From contig JACAXG010000069.1 of NCBI GenBank assembly GCA_018881555.1, positions 3,085,403 to 3,149,402 on the forward strand: 64,000 nucleotides of DNA, read 5' to 3'. Made by a program: the position numbers and the translations under genes. Below are positions 39,091 through 51,620 of this stretch, piece by piece (positions within the stretch are counted from its first letter, which is position 1; every line of letters starts with the position of its first letter). The stretch comes from Amblyornis subalaris (Eukaryota; Chordata; Aves; Passeriformes; Ptilonorhynchidae). The notes under the pieces are model-generated. The model saw only the letters and a list, made by a program, of their open reading frames with translations. It made no database searches and was not told the origin of the DNA.

Positions 39091-42000
39091 AGGAAACTAT
39101 TTCAGTAATACATACTTGATAGGGTATGTCACATACTCCCTGCAGCTTTACATCAAGAAGATTTGAAAATAAGTACCATCTGTGTGGATGTCTCTAGATT
39201 TGCAGTAATTTAGAAAGAATGTGGGATTTTAAGCGAGGGGTTTGGGGTTTTCTTTTTTATATATAGTGAGCAATGCTGCATTGAAATTCAGAGAGATCTC
39301 TTGTTGGGTCTTATTTTTGTTGTCTGCTCAAGAATAATTGGAAGAAATAACAATAATTAACACTTAAAATAACTAAAAGAGAAATTATCAAAGATCAGTC
39401 ATAACATAAGAGAACGTTGCCCCTGTCCATGTGAATATGTTATGCAATGTCTATCTTTATGTCATGCAATGTCTATCTTTGAATGTCAGCCTGAAATGGA
39501 TAATGAAGAGAATCCTTTTCAAAAAAATTACAATTTTACGTTCTGCCAGAGAACAAAGAAACCCAGGATGTTAGCCTTGTTCTTTTATTTTCTTCTCTGC
39601 AGGCCTGGTGACAGCAAGAGCAAAGTCTGCATACCCTGCTTGGATATAAACTTAGAAGGATTTGCTGACAAGGAGAATTAACCTCAAACCGCTCCTCCAC
39701 AAGAGGTATTTTGTACTGTTCTATTCTTACAAGTGCCTCTTTGAATGGCTATTTTGGAACTACTTCTACAGGTAGAGAAGCTTTTAAATATCGATTTATT
39801 TCCTTTTATCTATCAACTTTAAGAGTATAACAACAAAAGAATCCATGAAATGCAATCATAAATATCTACTGTTCAGAGAGCATACTACCAGGAAATTTAG
39901 CATAATAGGCTAAAATTTATCTTCTGAATCTAAATCTGGTTGCTGAGAAGTTCAGCTTTAGATCCTTTTTACAGCATAGCATAGTTTCTCCACAAAGAAA
40001 AAACAGAACAGATTTTAAAATAAGGCATTTAGGAAGATCAGAATCTGGTCTTCAGTGAATGTTGTTTACAAAGAGCTGGAAATATGTACCTGGCTCCTCA
40101 GCAGAGAGCAGTGCCAAAGGAGAGGAGGCCTCTGACAGGTAGAAGCTCTTAAGAACACCTTGGACAATCCTATTTAGGCCCTATGAATGTAGGCATTAAT
40201 CTATCCCCCAATAAGTGTCTGAAGACCTCAAACTGAATACAATATGCCTCAAACAACAAAGAAGAATATCTTCTAGGACAAAAATCCCATGTGTCTAGGA
40301 CAAAGCAGGAGAGAGGATAACATGGCAAAGATAAATGCAGTGTCCTAATGCTGCTGAAGGGGAACAAACATCCCTTTAAATTCAGACAAAAAAATAGAAA
40401 GAGACTTGTGTGGCTTTCAGTTCTTCATATGAGCATAAAGTGAACAGAACCATATAGAGACTCAAAGATTTGGTATATAGTGGTTTATAGGTTTTAGTAT
40501 ATAGTGGTCTACTGTCAGGAAAAAAATCCCATTCAAAATGCCAAAATCTCTTATTACTAGAAGTCTCTTCAGCCTTTCTTTTTTTTTTTCTTTTTTTTGG
40601 AGACATTTATTTGAATACCTTCAACAAATAAGAAAACTTTCTGCCATGTTTTATTCATGTTTTTGCAAGCAGAAAGTAAAGTCCAAACCACCAGTGAAAA
40701 TTTTCTGGTGGTAATGGTACATCAAAATAGAAGAAACAAGACATTTTCACAGAATTGTAATGTTCTATATTTAAAAGGGTTTGGCTGTTTTTTATAGTTT
40801 AAGCAGAGATGAAGTGCTGATTTGAAATCTAAAATTGTGGGAAGTTTAATATAGAGATTGAGAATGTTTGGAGATTATATGACTCACAACACCAGCATGG
40901 TTGTTTTAACATGGGTATTTACATCTCTAGATTAATGGCCACAAGTTTTCCATTGTTTTACCAATTTCGCTCTGCAATGTTTTGGCGTGCAGGACATGCA
41001 CGGCTCTGAGGTTAAATTGAATCAACATACCATATATGCATAGGGATTTGTGAGCTTCATTCCAGATTACTACATATTTCATACAAGTTCTACAGACCTC
41101 AGAGCAGTATGAAAGTCACACCTTCCACCCTCTGCTGTGTCATTTTCCTTACGAACTTCACACACACTGAAGGGGTAGCAGCAGTACTATGGCTTACTAC
41201 GTGCCAGAAGTACTGAGCTCAGACTAATCACTGAAATTTACCAAGCGGTCAACTGGATCTTGCAGTCCATGCTGGGCTCTGTGCTACTGATACCCATATC
41301 AGGCAGTTTACACTATTTTGTTTACAGTTACAAGAAAGGCCACAACAAACAATATCAGCTTTACAGACTAACTGTTGAATTGTTAATACGAACAACCATC
41401 AACATTTTCTGTAGCCTAGTAGGTAACATTGTCGTCAAAGCTCACATGGGAAACAAGTGCAGTGCTACAGAATACTTGGCATGGCCTACAAAACTGCTGT
41501 GAGACACAGGAAGCACTGATGGAAACACAGCCCTTGACTTTATTGACGTTAGACGTGAATGGGAGGGTAAGACGAACTGCACGATGTGGAAAATGGCACC
41601 AAGTCCTGCTGAAGGAGCTTTGACCTTGTCAGCCAAAGGGTGTATCTGCATCTGGATCACCAAAAACATATTGACTGTGTTCACAACTTGTATGTCTCTT
41701 TTGGCTACCCAAATGGCTCTCTTTTGGCTACTCTCAAATGGCTACTTTTTTGTTTGCTTTCAATCGTGCTTCTTTGTCAATAATTCCTTTTATAACAAAG
41801 TCTTTATCAAAGAGGTAACAAACTGCAAAGAGTGCAATATGTAGACAGAAGCATTTCTGGCCTATAGAAATCACTGCAAATTAGTGATAGTTTCAAGATA
41901 CTTGATGTATCACCCTTTAATCCTGTGAAGAGGAAAAAAATGGGTCATTATTTTCACATTGTTCTACAGAGAGTAAAATCTGGTGAAATAACATGAGCTT

Positions 42001-45000
42001 GTTAGTTTCAGTTGATAATTTCTACCCTTTTCACGAACTGTCAAATCAGTCAGCTGAGAAATGCAGTGCTAAGGGTATAAGAGAATAATGCAATCGGGGG
42101 AAAAATACTGAAAGATATTTTCAGACAGTTCAATACAATAAGAAAAAAGCCACTAAGTACTGTTGAATAGAAGTTAAAGAAAATATGTTCATTCCTATAT
42201 GGTGATTGAATCTATAGCAGAGACACCATGTGTTTTATGAGTAAATCACATATGAATTGACATGTTTCTTACAAAAGGACTTTCCCAAAGATAATGGTTA
42301 AACATCAATTTAAAAAATCCAACACACAACATTAAATAAACTATTCAATTGCCCAGCTCTTCATCTAAAGCAGCTATTTAAACTTCAGACACATGAAACA
42401 AAGAAATTTATTACCTCAAATTTGTTATGTTGCTTTAGCAACTGAAAGAAGAAATTTGAAGAATAGACTAGGGACTGGTAATCCTGAGGAACTGGTAAAG
42501 GAGCCAGATGAAACAATCAGCCAGGCTTGATCACAAACTAAGCACTTTGTTTTCCCTCTCCTTTTAGTAACATTCTGAAATTATCTGAAATTGGAAGCCT
42601 AATTATTATTCCAAAATTTTAAAATAGAGAGATTGACATTTTTTTGATTGTTCTTCCTGCATTCTGTAAAGTAATCAGAAGCCAGCTCAACCACCATCAT
42701 CAAGCAAAGCAGCTTCTGGGCTGCTCTTTGTGGTCTCATCCCACAGCATCCAGCAGACTGGAAGTGGCAGCACAGAACTGAAGCGTAACAGCCCCCTGCC
42801 TAGATTACAGCCTAGATTACAGCTCTACCTGAAAGGTGCTTCCTTTGCTGCCAACTCATAGATGAGTTGCTTTAGAGTTGCCTCAGATGTCCTATGGCTC
42901 TTATACAGTAACTCTACTGGGTTTTTCTCACAAACTGTTTTGTGTTGTAAAGGAACTGACATCCCACTGCAGCTAGCCAGTGCAGCACTAGAAAAATCAA
43001 GGATGTCATGGGTGCCAGACCTGGTTTCACTTCAACTAAGCAGTGTCCAGACTGTTGTTTAAATAAAAGAATGCATGCACTCCTGCATTAGATAATCACA
43101 TTGTGTTAGCCCAGAACACAGCAATAAGATGTTCAATTACTTCTGGGGAGAACAAAAAGCTTATTAGCATATTTATCATTATACTTTAAAATTAGATCGA
43201 ATATTCATTAAACATGCATAAAAGAATGTAAATTCAATGAAATCCTCACAGGCAATTCTCAAACACAGGACCTCGCCACTTCAAACCAAAACCTTTTGCC
43301 ACCGTGTTCTGTTGAGATTAAATGTACATATAAATTCACGGTTTTCCACTGCCTCTGCAAAACAGCAATTACATTTGCAGAGCAGTTACTATTTACTTCT
43401 TCTTTTGCCCCTGCTACCACCTTTTTATCCCTGAAAATCAGATGATATATGTAGGCTACATTCTTTTTCCAGTCCAGCTCTCTACAACCTCTACTAACAG
43501 CTTACTTTCAGTACCAGTTACTGAAAGCATTAGATATTCAGTAAAATCATTAATTTTTCCCTTTTGTGATTTATAATCTATCCAAAATAGCGTATGTTGA
43601 CTCAAAGAGTCACGTTCCTTCTGCATACTTTTCTATGAATTCCTGTGTTAAGAGGAACAAATTAATTGAGTCTTTTAAATTACTGTACTTAGAAGCTAAA
43701 TCTTTTCTGAGACTACCATGTACCAACAAAATAAAACAGACTGTTGCTTATTTGTCAACTCTATGTTGTTATTATTTATTATGCATATAGCTTCATTGGT
43801 AGACAGGATGCTTAAAACACAAATACAGATGAATTCAGTTTTCTTTTTGGTTGAGTTACCACGGCAGTCTTGCATAACAAGTGCAACAGGCACAGGTTCA
43901 AACCCCAGCTTACTCAAAAGTAGGAAGTTTTCTTTCTAAATATCCCTTACTATACTAAATTCACATTGAAACTCATAACTAGTAAGAGTAGCATACTCTT
44001 TGAATCCGCTGCGTTCAGCTCTAGGACTTTGGCTAGAGAAATATTGACTAAAATCTTAGATTTTTTCACAGTTTTTTCTTTTACTCCGTTTGCACCACTT
44101 ATGTCAGAATATTGGTCAGTTTATCTCTATAAATTATAATAAATATAATCTCTATAAATTATATGAAATTACAAATAGCCTCCCATTTCATAACATACAA
44201 TATTCATTTAGTTTCCAACTGTGCTTACAGAAAGGTGCAGGGGAAGGCAGTGGTAAATGGGTCAAGGAAGGTGGAAAAGTACTGTATTGGTGTTGCTGCT
44301 GTAAAGAATTACTTTACTGTGACACACTTCATTATTCCTGTTGATGTTGGTCTGGCACAGGGAAAACTGTCAAATGTGTAAATCTGACCTAAAAAGCAAA
44401 GGCAAAAGATAAAGTAGTTTACCTTTACTTAATGAATAACTGTATTTCACTATAAAAACAAAAAACCCCAAGTTATTTAGAAAGAAAATTATCAATATAT
44501 TCACAGCATTACTATTGGAAATGTTAATTTGTACAGCAGGGTAATTCCAAAAGATCCAGACTGCTAAATAACAGATGTATATACTGGACAGAACATGAAA
44601 ACTATCTGTATTTTCACAGACAACGTGATGTTACAGTAGATTTGACCTTGGAATTATTGTTTTATTAGTACAATGCTTTTTATAAAACTCACAGCAATGT
44701 TTATTTAAAGTCTTTGAAATTCTTGGGTTTATTATTTCTAAGTATCAAGTGAAATAAATATCAACTGGTTCATCATAGCAAGGGGCTTAAAAGTCAGTAG
44801 CAAGCAGGGAAATTAATTTTCTGATCATGCAGTGAATGAATATTTCAAGTCTGAGCCACTAAAATGCAAAAATTAGACAGAATTTTAAAAATTGTTTCAA
44901 AAAGTCAAATCAGCAAAAAAGGTCCAAAGTAGGCTGAAGTGAAAACTTTGAAAGAGATTGAAGTGTTAAAATACTGAGCACTGAAGTGTTAAACCCTTAG

Positions 45001-48000
45001 TTGTTTACCACAAGCTTGGTCCACAGTCCCTGGCTGGGTAAGCAAGAGGACAAGGCACCTCTGAAAACCTCTTCCAATCAGACATAGAAGCTTGTCAAAC
45101 TCACCAACACACAATAGTGAGAAGGACTGGTGTTGAACTTTGTACTCCTAAAAGACTTAGACCTAACTTTCCTCAGCCTGTAAAGAAGTGGTTCTGGTTT
45201 CTTGAAGGTTAAAAGGTCTGAAACTTCACTTCAAGGTAGTTGTCTACAGCAGCATTTCTCCCAAAACTCTGCCAGCACCTTCCCTCCCTGCGCCAGTAAC
45301 TCGATCAGCCAAGAAAAGCCAGACTGTTGGCCATCAGTCCAACACCAGATATGTACCAAAGTTACATTTATCACAAGTTTCTCTTCTGGCTTCAGATGCT
45401 GACTTTGTACCTACAGAGGGAGGACTTTCCTTCTTCTTCTTCTAAGAACAATTTTATCCTTCTCTTGCAGAAAGGACTGTCAGGTACTGGTATGGATTGG
45501 ATAAGCAAAAACTCTTCATAATAATAAATAGCTCAGTGGAACATGGTCCACTAGCATGGACTGTGTATAATTCTCCACACCTAATAATTCCAGAGCAGTC
45601 TATAACTAGAGAACTTTCACAAGGCATGCTAGAGAATAGAGAAAGCTATTTCCAGTCTGTACAGGGATAACATACATGTTGTATTACTGACTGGCAGAAA
45701 GAGAAAGAAACCATGCCAGCCAGCATCCAGGAACATCTATGCAGGTCTCTTGTAGATGCTTGCACAATTCAGCATGGAATAATGTTGTACATAGCACTTA
45801 AAAGCCAGATTTAGTAGGGAAAAATTGTTCAACTTGTGACCTGGATCAGCATTGAACCAGTTCTACTTCAAATACTAGCAAACCAGAGCACAGAATAAGA
45901 CTATGTGGTAGGCAAAAAATCCAGTAATTTCTGAGGAACCTCAGCAAGTTCAGCTGAAGGGGAAGCCAAAGGTATGTGCATTCAGATCAGAGCTGTGTGA
46001 TCTCTTTGCAGGTCAACAACAAAAACTAAAGAATAAAACACCAAAGTAAAAATCAGCTGAAATGGCAAGGAAACCACCTGATAAAGAAGCACAGAAGAGG
46101 TGGGATGACAGCTTTGCTTCTCAGGTCATTCTATACAGTAACAGGATGCCCTTTATTAAATGACCAGGTCTTTCTTAGAATAATAATAATTAAAAAAACC
46201 CAAACCCCAAAAGCAACAAAAAAACCACACATAAAAAAACCAAAAAAAACACAGACAGGGATTTTCTCATATGTCACAGTAACCACCTATTTTTCCCAAT
46301 GTTTAGGGCCCACATTTCCCTAAGTGATACAGAGAGGACTTATAGAGAGTTGAGTATATTTCCTGTCAATAAATCAGAGGCAGATTACAGTAGTGTGTGT
46401 TTGTTCTTATTGGATTCACACTTGAACACCTGCAAATGCTAAGCAGCTCTGATATAAAAAGACAATTCTTTTCTAATTTTAAACCAGCTTTTAAAAATTG
46501 TCTGAATAAGGTAACATTCCTTCAGCAGAAAAAAAGAAATGGAGACATGATCAAATAGACTAACTTCCATGTAATTTGTGTTTTGGTATCAGAAAGACCA
46601 AAATATCCCAGAAGGCTTTGAAGCGAGAGTCAGAAGACCTAGCACAGGAACCAGCACAGAAAGGAAACAAGACTTTCAGGAATTTGCACCTGAGTAAGAA
46701 TTTGTATTAGCAGACAAAACTTCACACTGGAAATTTTGGACAACTATTGTCTGTGTGAGTTCGGAAGCTCTCCATACCCCTTTTTCACCCTGGGGAAAAA
46801 CAAAAAGAATGAGAGTCCAAAATTAGGAGGACTAGTAAAAACTAAGAGCATTCATGAGACAGGTCAAGTACAAGCAGCTGTCATCACTCTCCATAGCTCA
46901 AAAAAGGCAAGTGTCATGCCTCAGAGGAGATGGCAAGTTTTACAGTAGCTCTCCCAGATTTCCACAAGCCAGCCTTTGAATCTTTGCTCCAGAGGTCACC
47001 CATTGCATATTCAAGCCATGCTATTGGCATAGGAGTGGGGGAGCACATTCTTTGAAGTATGCTCCCAGTGGCATGCATGCATGGAAATTCACACTTCAGA
47101 GGACATGTTTAGAATTTTCCATTTGTTGCAAATTTAAACACTGCATGAAAACACTTAAGATCTGGAACTGAAGATTTCAGAGTTAGTGGCAGAGTCAGTA
47201 AGTTTACACAGATAGGCACATTAGGTGTGATCACCACTGGCCACTCCAATCAGCCTGAGTGCAAGCCAGCTCCATCCACAAGCCGCATAGCTATGCCATA
47301 CCTAAGCTGTCCTTTCTCAGGGTGTACTTGGGATGACAGCTACAAGGACCAGATACACTTGCTTTTGACAGGCTTGGAGCAAAATGAACAGGAGCTCAGG
47401 CCCATCTGCTTCTGCCTGTGAAGACATTTTCTCAAAAGTGGTATCTCTGGACTTGATTATGCTTTGTATTTAGGTTAATGGTTCACTGATTTTACTGGCA
47501 TCAGATCAGGCCAAATCACCACTTTACTGTGTCTTGTTACTCAGGTGTGTAACTCAATGCCCTGTGTTCCCTACTTTGCCAATGCCAGCAGCTTCTGTAT
47601 CTTGGTCCAACAACAATCTCTGTGCTTTCTCCGTATCAAGCCCTCTGCATGGAGTGCCTGTCCTGAGTTGTTCTGCAAGTTCACTGTCCTGAATTCTCTT
47701 AAGTCCATTCCCCAGAAACACTTCTTTCACAATACAATAATACTAACAAATAGCACATACACCCTAACTAGAATAAAGCAACAAACAAACAAGCCCTCTT
47801 AACTGCATTATACCAAGCACCATCCCTTGGCAAGTGACCACATAATCTTATTGTTGTTCCTCCTGTCATTCCTCACCTCCTTACTACCCAACAATTATTC
47901 TGTGTCTATAATTAGTTCACACTGCTGCAACAAGAGATACTAATTCACCTCCTTGGGCCTGTCTAAACATTTCCTGAAACAGAAGAGTTTTGCAGGGGAC

Positions 48001-48925
48001 AGCAGCTACTGGTGGCAAATGTTTGGAAACTCCCTCAGAAGGGATCTCATGTCCTTTCTCTTCAGAAAGACATTTAGCCACCCCCAGAAATCATCAGCAC
48101 TAGTCACATTCCTGCTGTCTCAGACCCTTACCTAATGAGACCTCTGACAAAAAAATTACATCTTCCCTTTCTCAGTGCAGTTCTTCTGGTATCAGAGGAA
48201 CTGTTAAAGGTAATCCAGGTGAGCATTATTTACCCATATTAAGCACCTAATGTAATAAGGAGTGTCTATTTCATTTAAATTAAGCAATGATTTCACATCC
48301 CTACATTTTTGAGAAGCATTCATCACAGACAGAGAAATATCTTTTAAAATGTCTCTTAAAACTCAGCCAAAATTATAAAATTTCTTTACATTTCTTTATT
48401 AGTCAAATCAGAAAAGAAGTAAATTCTGTGCTGCAATTTGCTTTGCAGTACTGAAATACTGCAAGGTTTCTTCTAAATTTAACTTATACTCATGTTAGGG
48501 ATTTACTCACCCCAAGATAATATTGGGTAGAGTTATTCTACTTGTTCTGTGAGCCTGCTATAATCTTACTTTGTAAGCATTCTTGAAAGCATAAGATTTA
48601 AAGGACTTAGAGTTTTATGGTTGTTTTACATCTGTTCATGAGTAGAAAACATTGGATAGCTGATCCCTTCTCTCTAGTGAACTCAGGAAGCCTTTTATAA
48701 GCCTTATTGAAAATACAAAAATGAAAATGCTCTTTTTTAAGACTATTAAAGAGAGAATTAATTTAACAAAATATCTAAAGGTCTTTTAAGTGGCAGACAA
48801 TACCCTGATTACATTTTCCTCCATTTTCTAGTTTAAAAGAGTCCAAATTGGTTAAAAAACAGCACTTACAAACCTCTACTATTGAACATAATTAGAATTG
48901 CAATGCCCAGTTCTCAACCCTAGGA
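39091..48925. other. Long gene-free intergenic stretch
   Basis: About 9.8 kb of AT-rich DNA with no recognised exon, RNA gene or young transposon. It contains small tandem duplications at 39442-39487, 41700-41755 (CTCTTTTGGCTAC units), 42818-42842 (CCTAGATTACAG twice) and 44122-44165 (CTCTATAAATTAT twice), and an A/C-rich tract at 46190-46255. A weak tRNA-like B box occurs near 43890. Confidence 0.45.
39442..39487 (+). repeat. Tandem duplication, about 22-base unit, two copies
   Basis: ATGCAATGTCTATCTTT occurs twice, at 39442 and 39464, with a short variable joint. A local replication slip; no other significance seen. Confidence 0.9.
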
Positions 48926-49063
48926 AATCACAGAATAACAGAATATGCTGAGTTGGAAGGGACCCACTAGGAGCATTGAGTCCCAGTCCTGGCTCTGCAC
49001 AGCACCACCCCCAAGAATCACACCAAGCGCCTGAGAGCACAATCCAAACGTTATTTGTACACC
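48926..49063 (-). mobile_element. CR1-like LINE 3' end fragment (second subfamily)
   Basis: AATCACAGAATAACAGAATATGCTGAGTTGGAAGGGACCCACTAGGAGCATTGAGTCCCAG (in part), then CCCAAGAATCACACCAAGCGCCTGAGAGCACAATCCAAACG. Same subfamily as 35954-36165, truncated after about 140 bases. Confidence 0.93.
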
Positions 49064-51239
49064 ATAAACTGGACACACAACTACAGGATCACTCTATTTT
49101 TCCAAGACCCTGGTTTCAATAAATCCACAGCATAAATCTATTGTTTGCAGAAAGAATGAGTGCTAAGTAGAAAATGCCATGTCTCTCTATAGGATCCTTC
49201 CATGGTTTTGGCTGCTTTTTTCTTTTCCTCACCCAAGAGAAAGGTCATCAGTAATTGCAAGTTCCCCATTCTCCACGTTCCTGCTTTGAGATCCCAGGAC
49301 CTGATGAGAAGAAATGCAGAGTAAGAGGAGGAGGAATTGGCACCAATAAAAACTCTGAATGTTTGAGAAACACTGGAGAAAGAGATCTCAAACTGATAAA
49401 CAAATTCCCTCTGTGCTCTTACTTTTGCAAAATGGATGTACTAAGGCCTTTTATCTGACAGGTGTATTTCACATAGCAATGTGTTAGTATCCAGGAATAA
49501 CTTGAAGTGGAAAGCCCTGCAGAAGAACACCTAAATACTAAAGAGATACCCCATGGCATCTTCAGCACTTCAGGTATGAGCTGGATGGATACAATATTTA
49601 AGAAGGGGAACTAGACTGTAAGTCAGAGAAATAGTGATGCTACAGGCTCTTATTTTGGGCAAGATCACTGTTTCATGTTTTTGAGTTGTTAGTCTTTTCA
49701 GGTAACTGTATTTCCGATGTCCATACACCTCCCTGAAAACTATGCCACCAACTGCTTGTCTGTTCAAAATGTTTTGGATTATCTGAGCTCTGTGTTCCTG
49801 TAGCGTTTTCTTCTCCATTTTATTTTGTCTCATTGAAGAATGGAACTTTCTACTGCACCTCTATATATGAAAAGGGAAACCTGAGACAAAATAAGTAATC
49901 TATTAAGAAGACATTGATTTCACTTATTGTGGATAAATTAGAAAATAGAAGTTTACTTTGACATTATGCAGATGAGGGGCAATCACATGAAAACAGTAAT
50001 GATCAAAAAGTCAGAAAATAAACCACAGTAAAGTACTAAGATATGGGAAGCTCTTTCCATAGCAAGTGGTAGTCCAGAACAGATATGGCATACAAAAGTC
50101 TCAAATCACTATCACTGCTGAAAATTTAGGCTCAGAAAATAAGTGTTTGGTTCTAAAAGGTTACCCATATATCACACATGTCAGACAACAACTGCCATAT
50201 CCCTGGCCACTCATCACAAAAACCCCACATAGTCCCTGACCAGTCAGGAGCAACTTCATGGAAACAGGGTGCTTTAGTTGCCATGACTGTTGTTTAGTCA
50301 TTGGACTTCTTTCCTGTGAAGACTTCCAGCAAGGATACCAATTAATGCAAACGGCTTGTAATTAACAGTGATGATTTTTGTAATGTGGATACCTTCTCAG
50401 TATGAACAGGAATGAGCCACCAACTCATTTCACATGAGGCAACCATCAGGAGGTAAAGATTTGCAGTTAATAAAGGCCCATGTGAGAACGAAACCAGTGA
50501 CTCAGAAGAGTAATGCATTGTCTTGCAATACTGGTCCCCAGTGCTGGCACCACTAATCTAACTGGATCATTGTTAATCCTTTGTTTTACTGAGAATGTGA
50601 AAATTCTCTAAACACTTACTACACAGTTATTTTCCTCAGAGAAGCATGTTGTGTGTTATAAGTGTGCTGCCTCCTGACCTTCTCCATTACATGCAGGGGA
50701 ATTCACTCTCTCAGTATGCCTTTTGTTTTCACCTGTCCAGCTCCACTCCTGTCTCCTCCTGTGAATGTGATGCTTGCACTGCCTTCACTTTCACACTGCT
50801 AATCCTCTGTTTGACCCACTTTGGCACTGCTCTCTTGGCTCTTCCGGCAACAGATGTGGAAAGGCTGTTAATATGTAAGTTCAAGTGTCTTCCTTCTATT
50901 CTCAGCTCCATTTAACATGGTCAGACTTTATTTTTTCTGTGATTTTGAATTGCTGCAATTGACTCATTCCCTGTTGTTTCTTGATTCCTGTTATTGTCTT
51001 TTCTCTGGTCACACTTGGTATTTCACCTCCGGCCATACCCGCTTTCACCGGCTATCTTCCCCGTCGCCTCACATTCCCTCAGAGAGCTTTGTTTGACACA
51101 GCTCATGAGATAACACTCCCCTGCTCCAAAAACATGAACTCCCACTTACTCCTCTTTTATTGGCTGATAATGGATCAATCATCATGGATCAATCATCCTC
51201 CGTAGCTTCTAATAGCTATTGTTTTCTCCCTCACAGACC
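49064..51239. other. Gene-free intergenic stretch, pyrimidine-rich toward the right
   Basis: No recognised exon. 50640-51100 becomes C/T-rich and gains several CpGs near 51025-51070, leading into the CpG-rich block. A 14-base tandem duplication ATGGATCAATCATC lies at about 51171-51199. Confidence 0.45.
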
Positions 51240-51620
51240 ACTTTCTTCTTCCCCTCCCCAGCTCAGCGATGACCCTCGTCCATGTGGCAAAGCTGGGTGA
51301 AAGAGCGGCTCCCCGGTCCCAGGTGCTGCTGCGAGGGCACCTCGGCCCTGCCCCGGCCCTGCTCCCGACTGGCTCCTGCAGCCGGAGCCATCCCCAGGCA
51401 GCTCCTGCTTCCCTCCGGCCCTGCCTCGGCCCGACTGTCCTGCCTCACCTCGTCCGGCCGGTTGTCTCCTGCCTCGCTGCCACCACTCCCTCCACAACAT
51501 GTTTGCTCCGGGGGAGAGTTCAAAATGGGGGCCGCTGCCTCCCAGAATACCCCCGCCACCAGCTGCCCCAGCCAGCCCTCTCTCATGTTTCCATCCCGAG
51601 TCTCCCTGCCCTGAGTCATG
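51240..51620. other. Isolated CpG-rich block of unknown origin
   Basis: About 380 bases with roughly twenty CpGs and high GC inside AT-rich desert. Overlapping open frames on both strands (up to 166 codons at 51263-51763, minus) are Gly/Ala/Arg- or Pro/Ser-rich and reflect composition; none resembles a known protein. It could be the promoter island of a non-coding RNA, a solo LTR, or a GC-rich insertion. No TATA box or LTR ends could be fixed. Confidence 0.6.
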
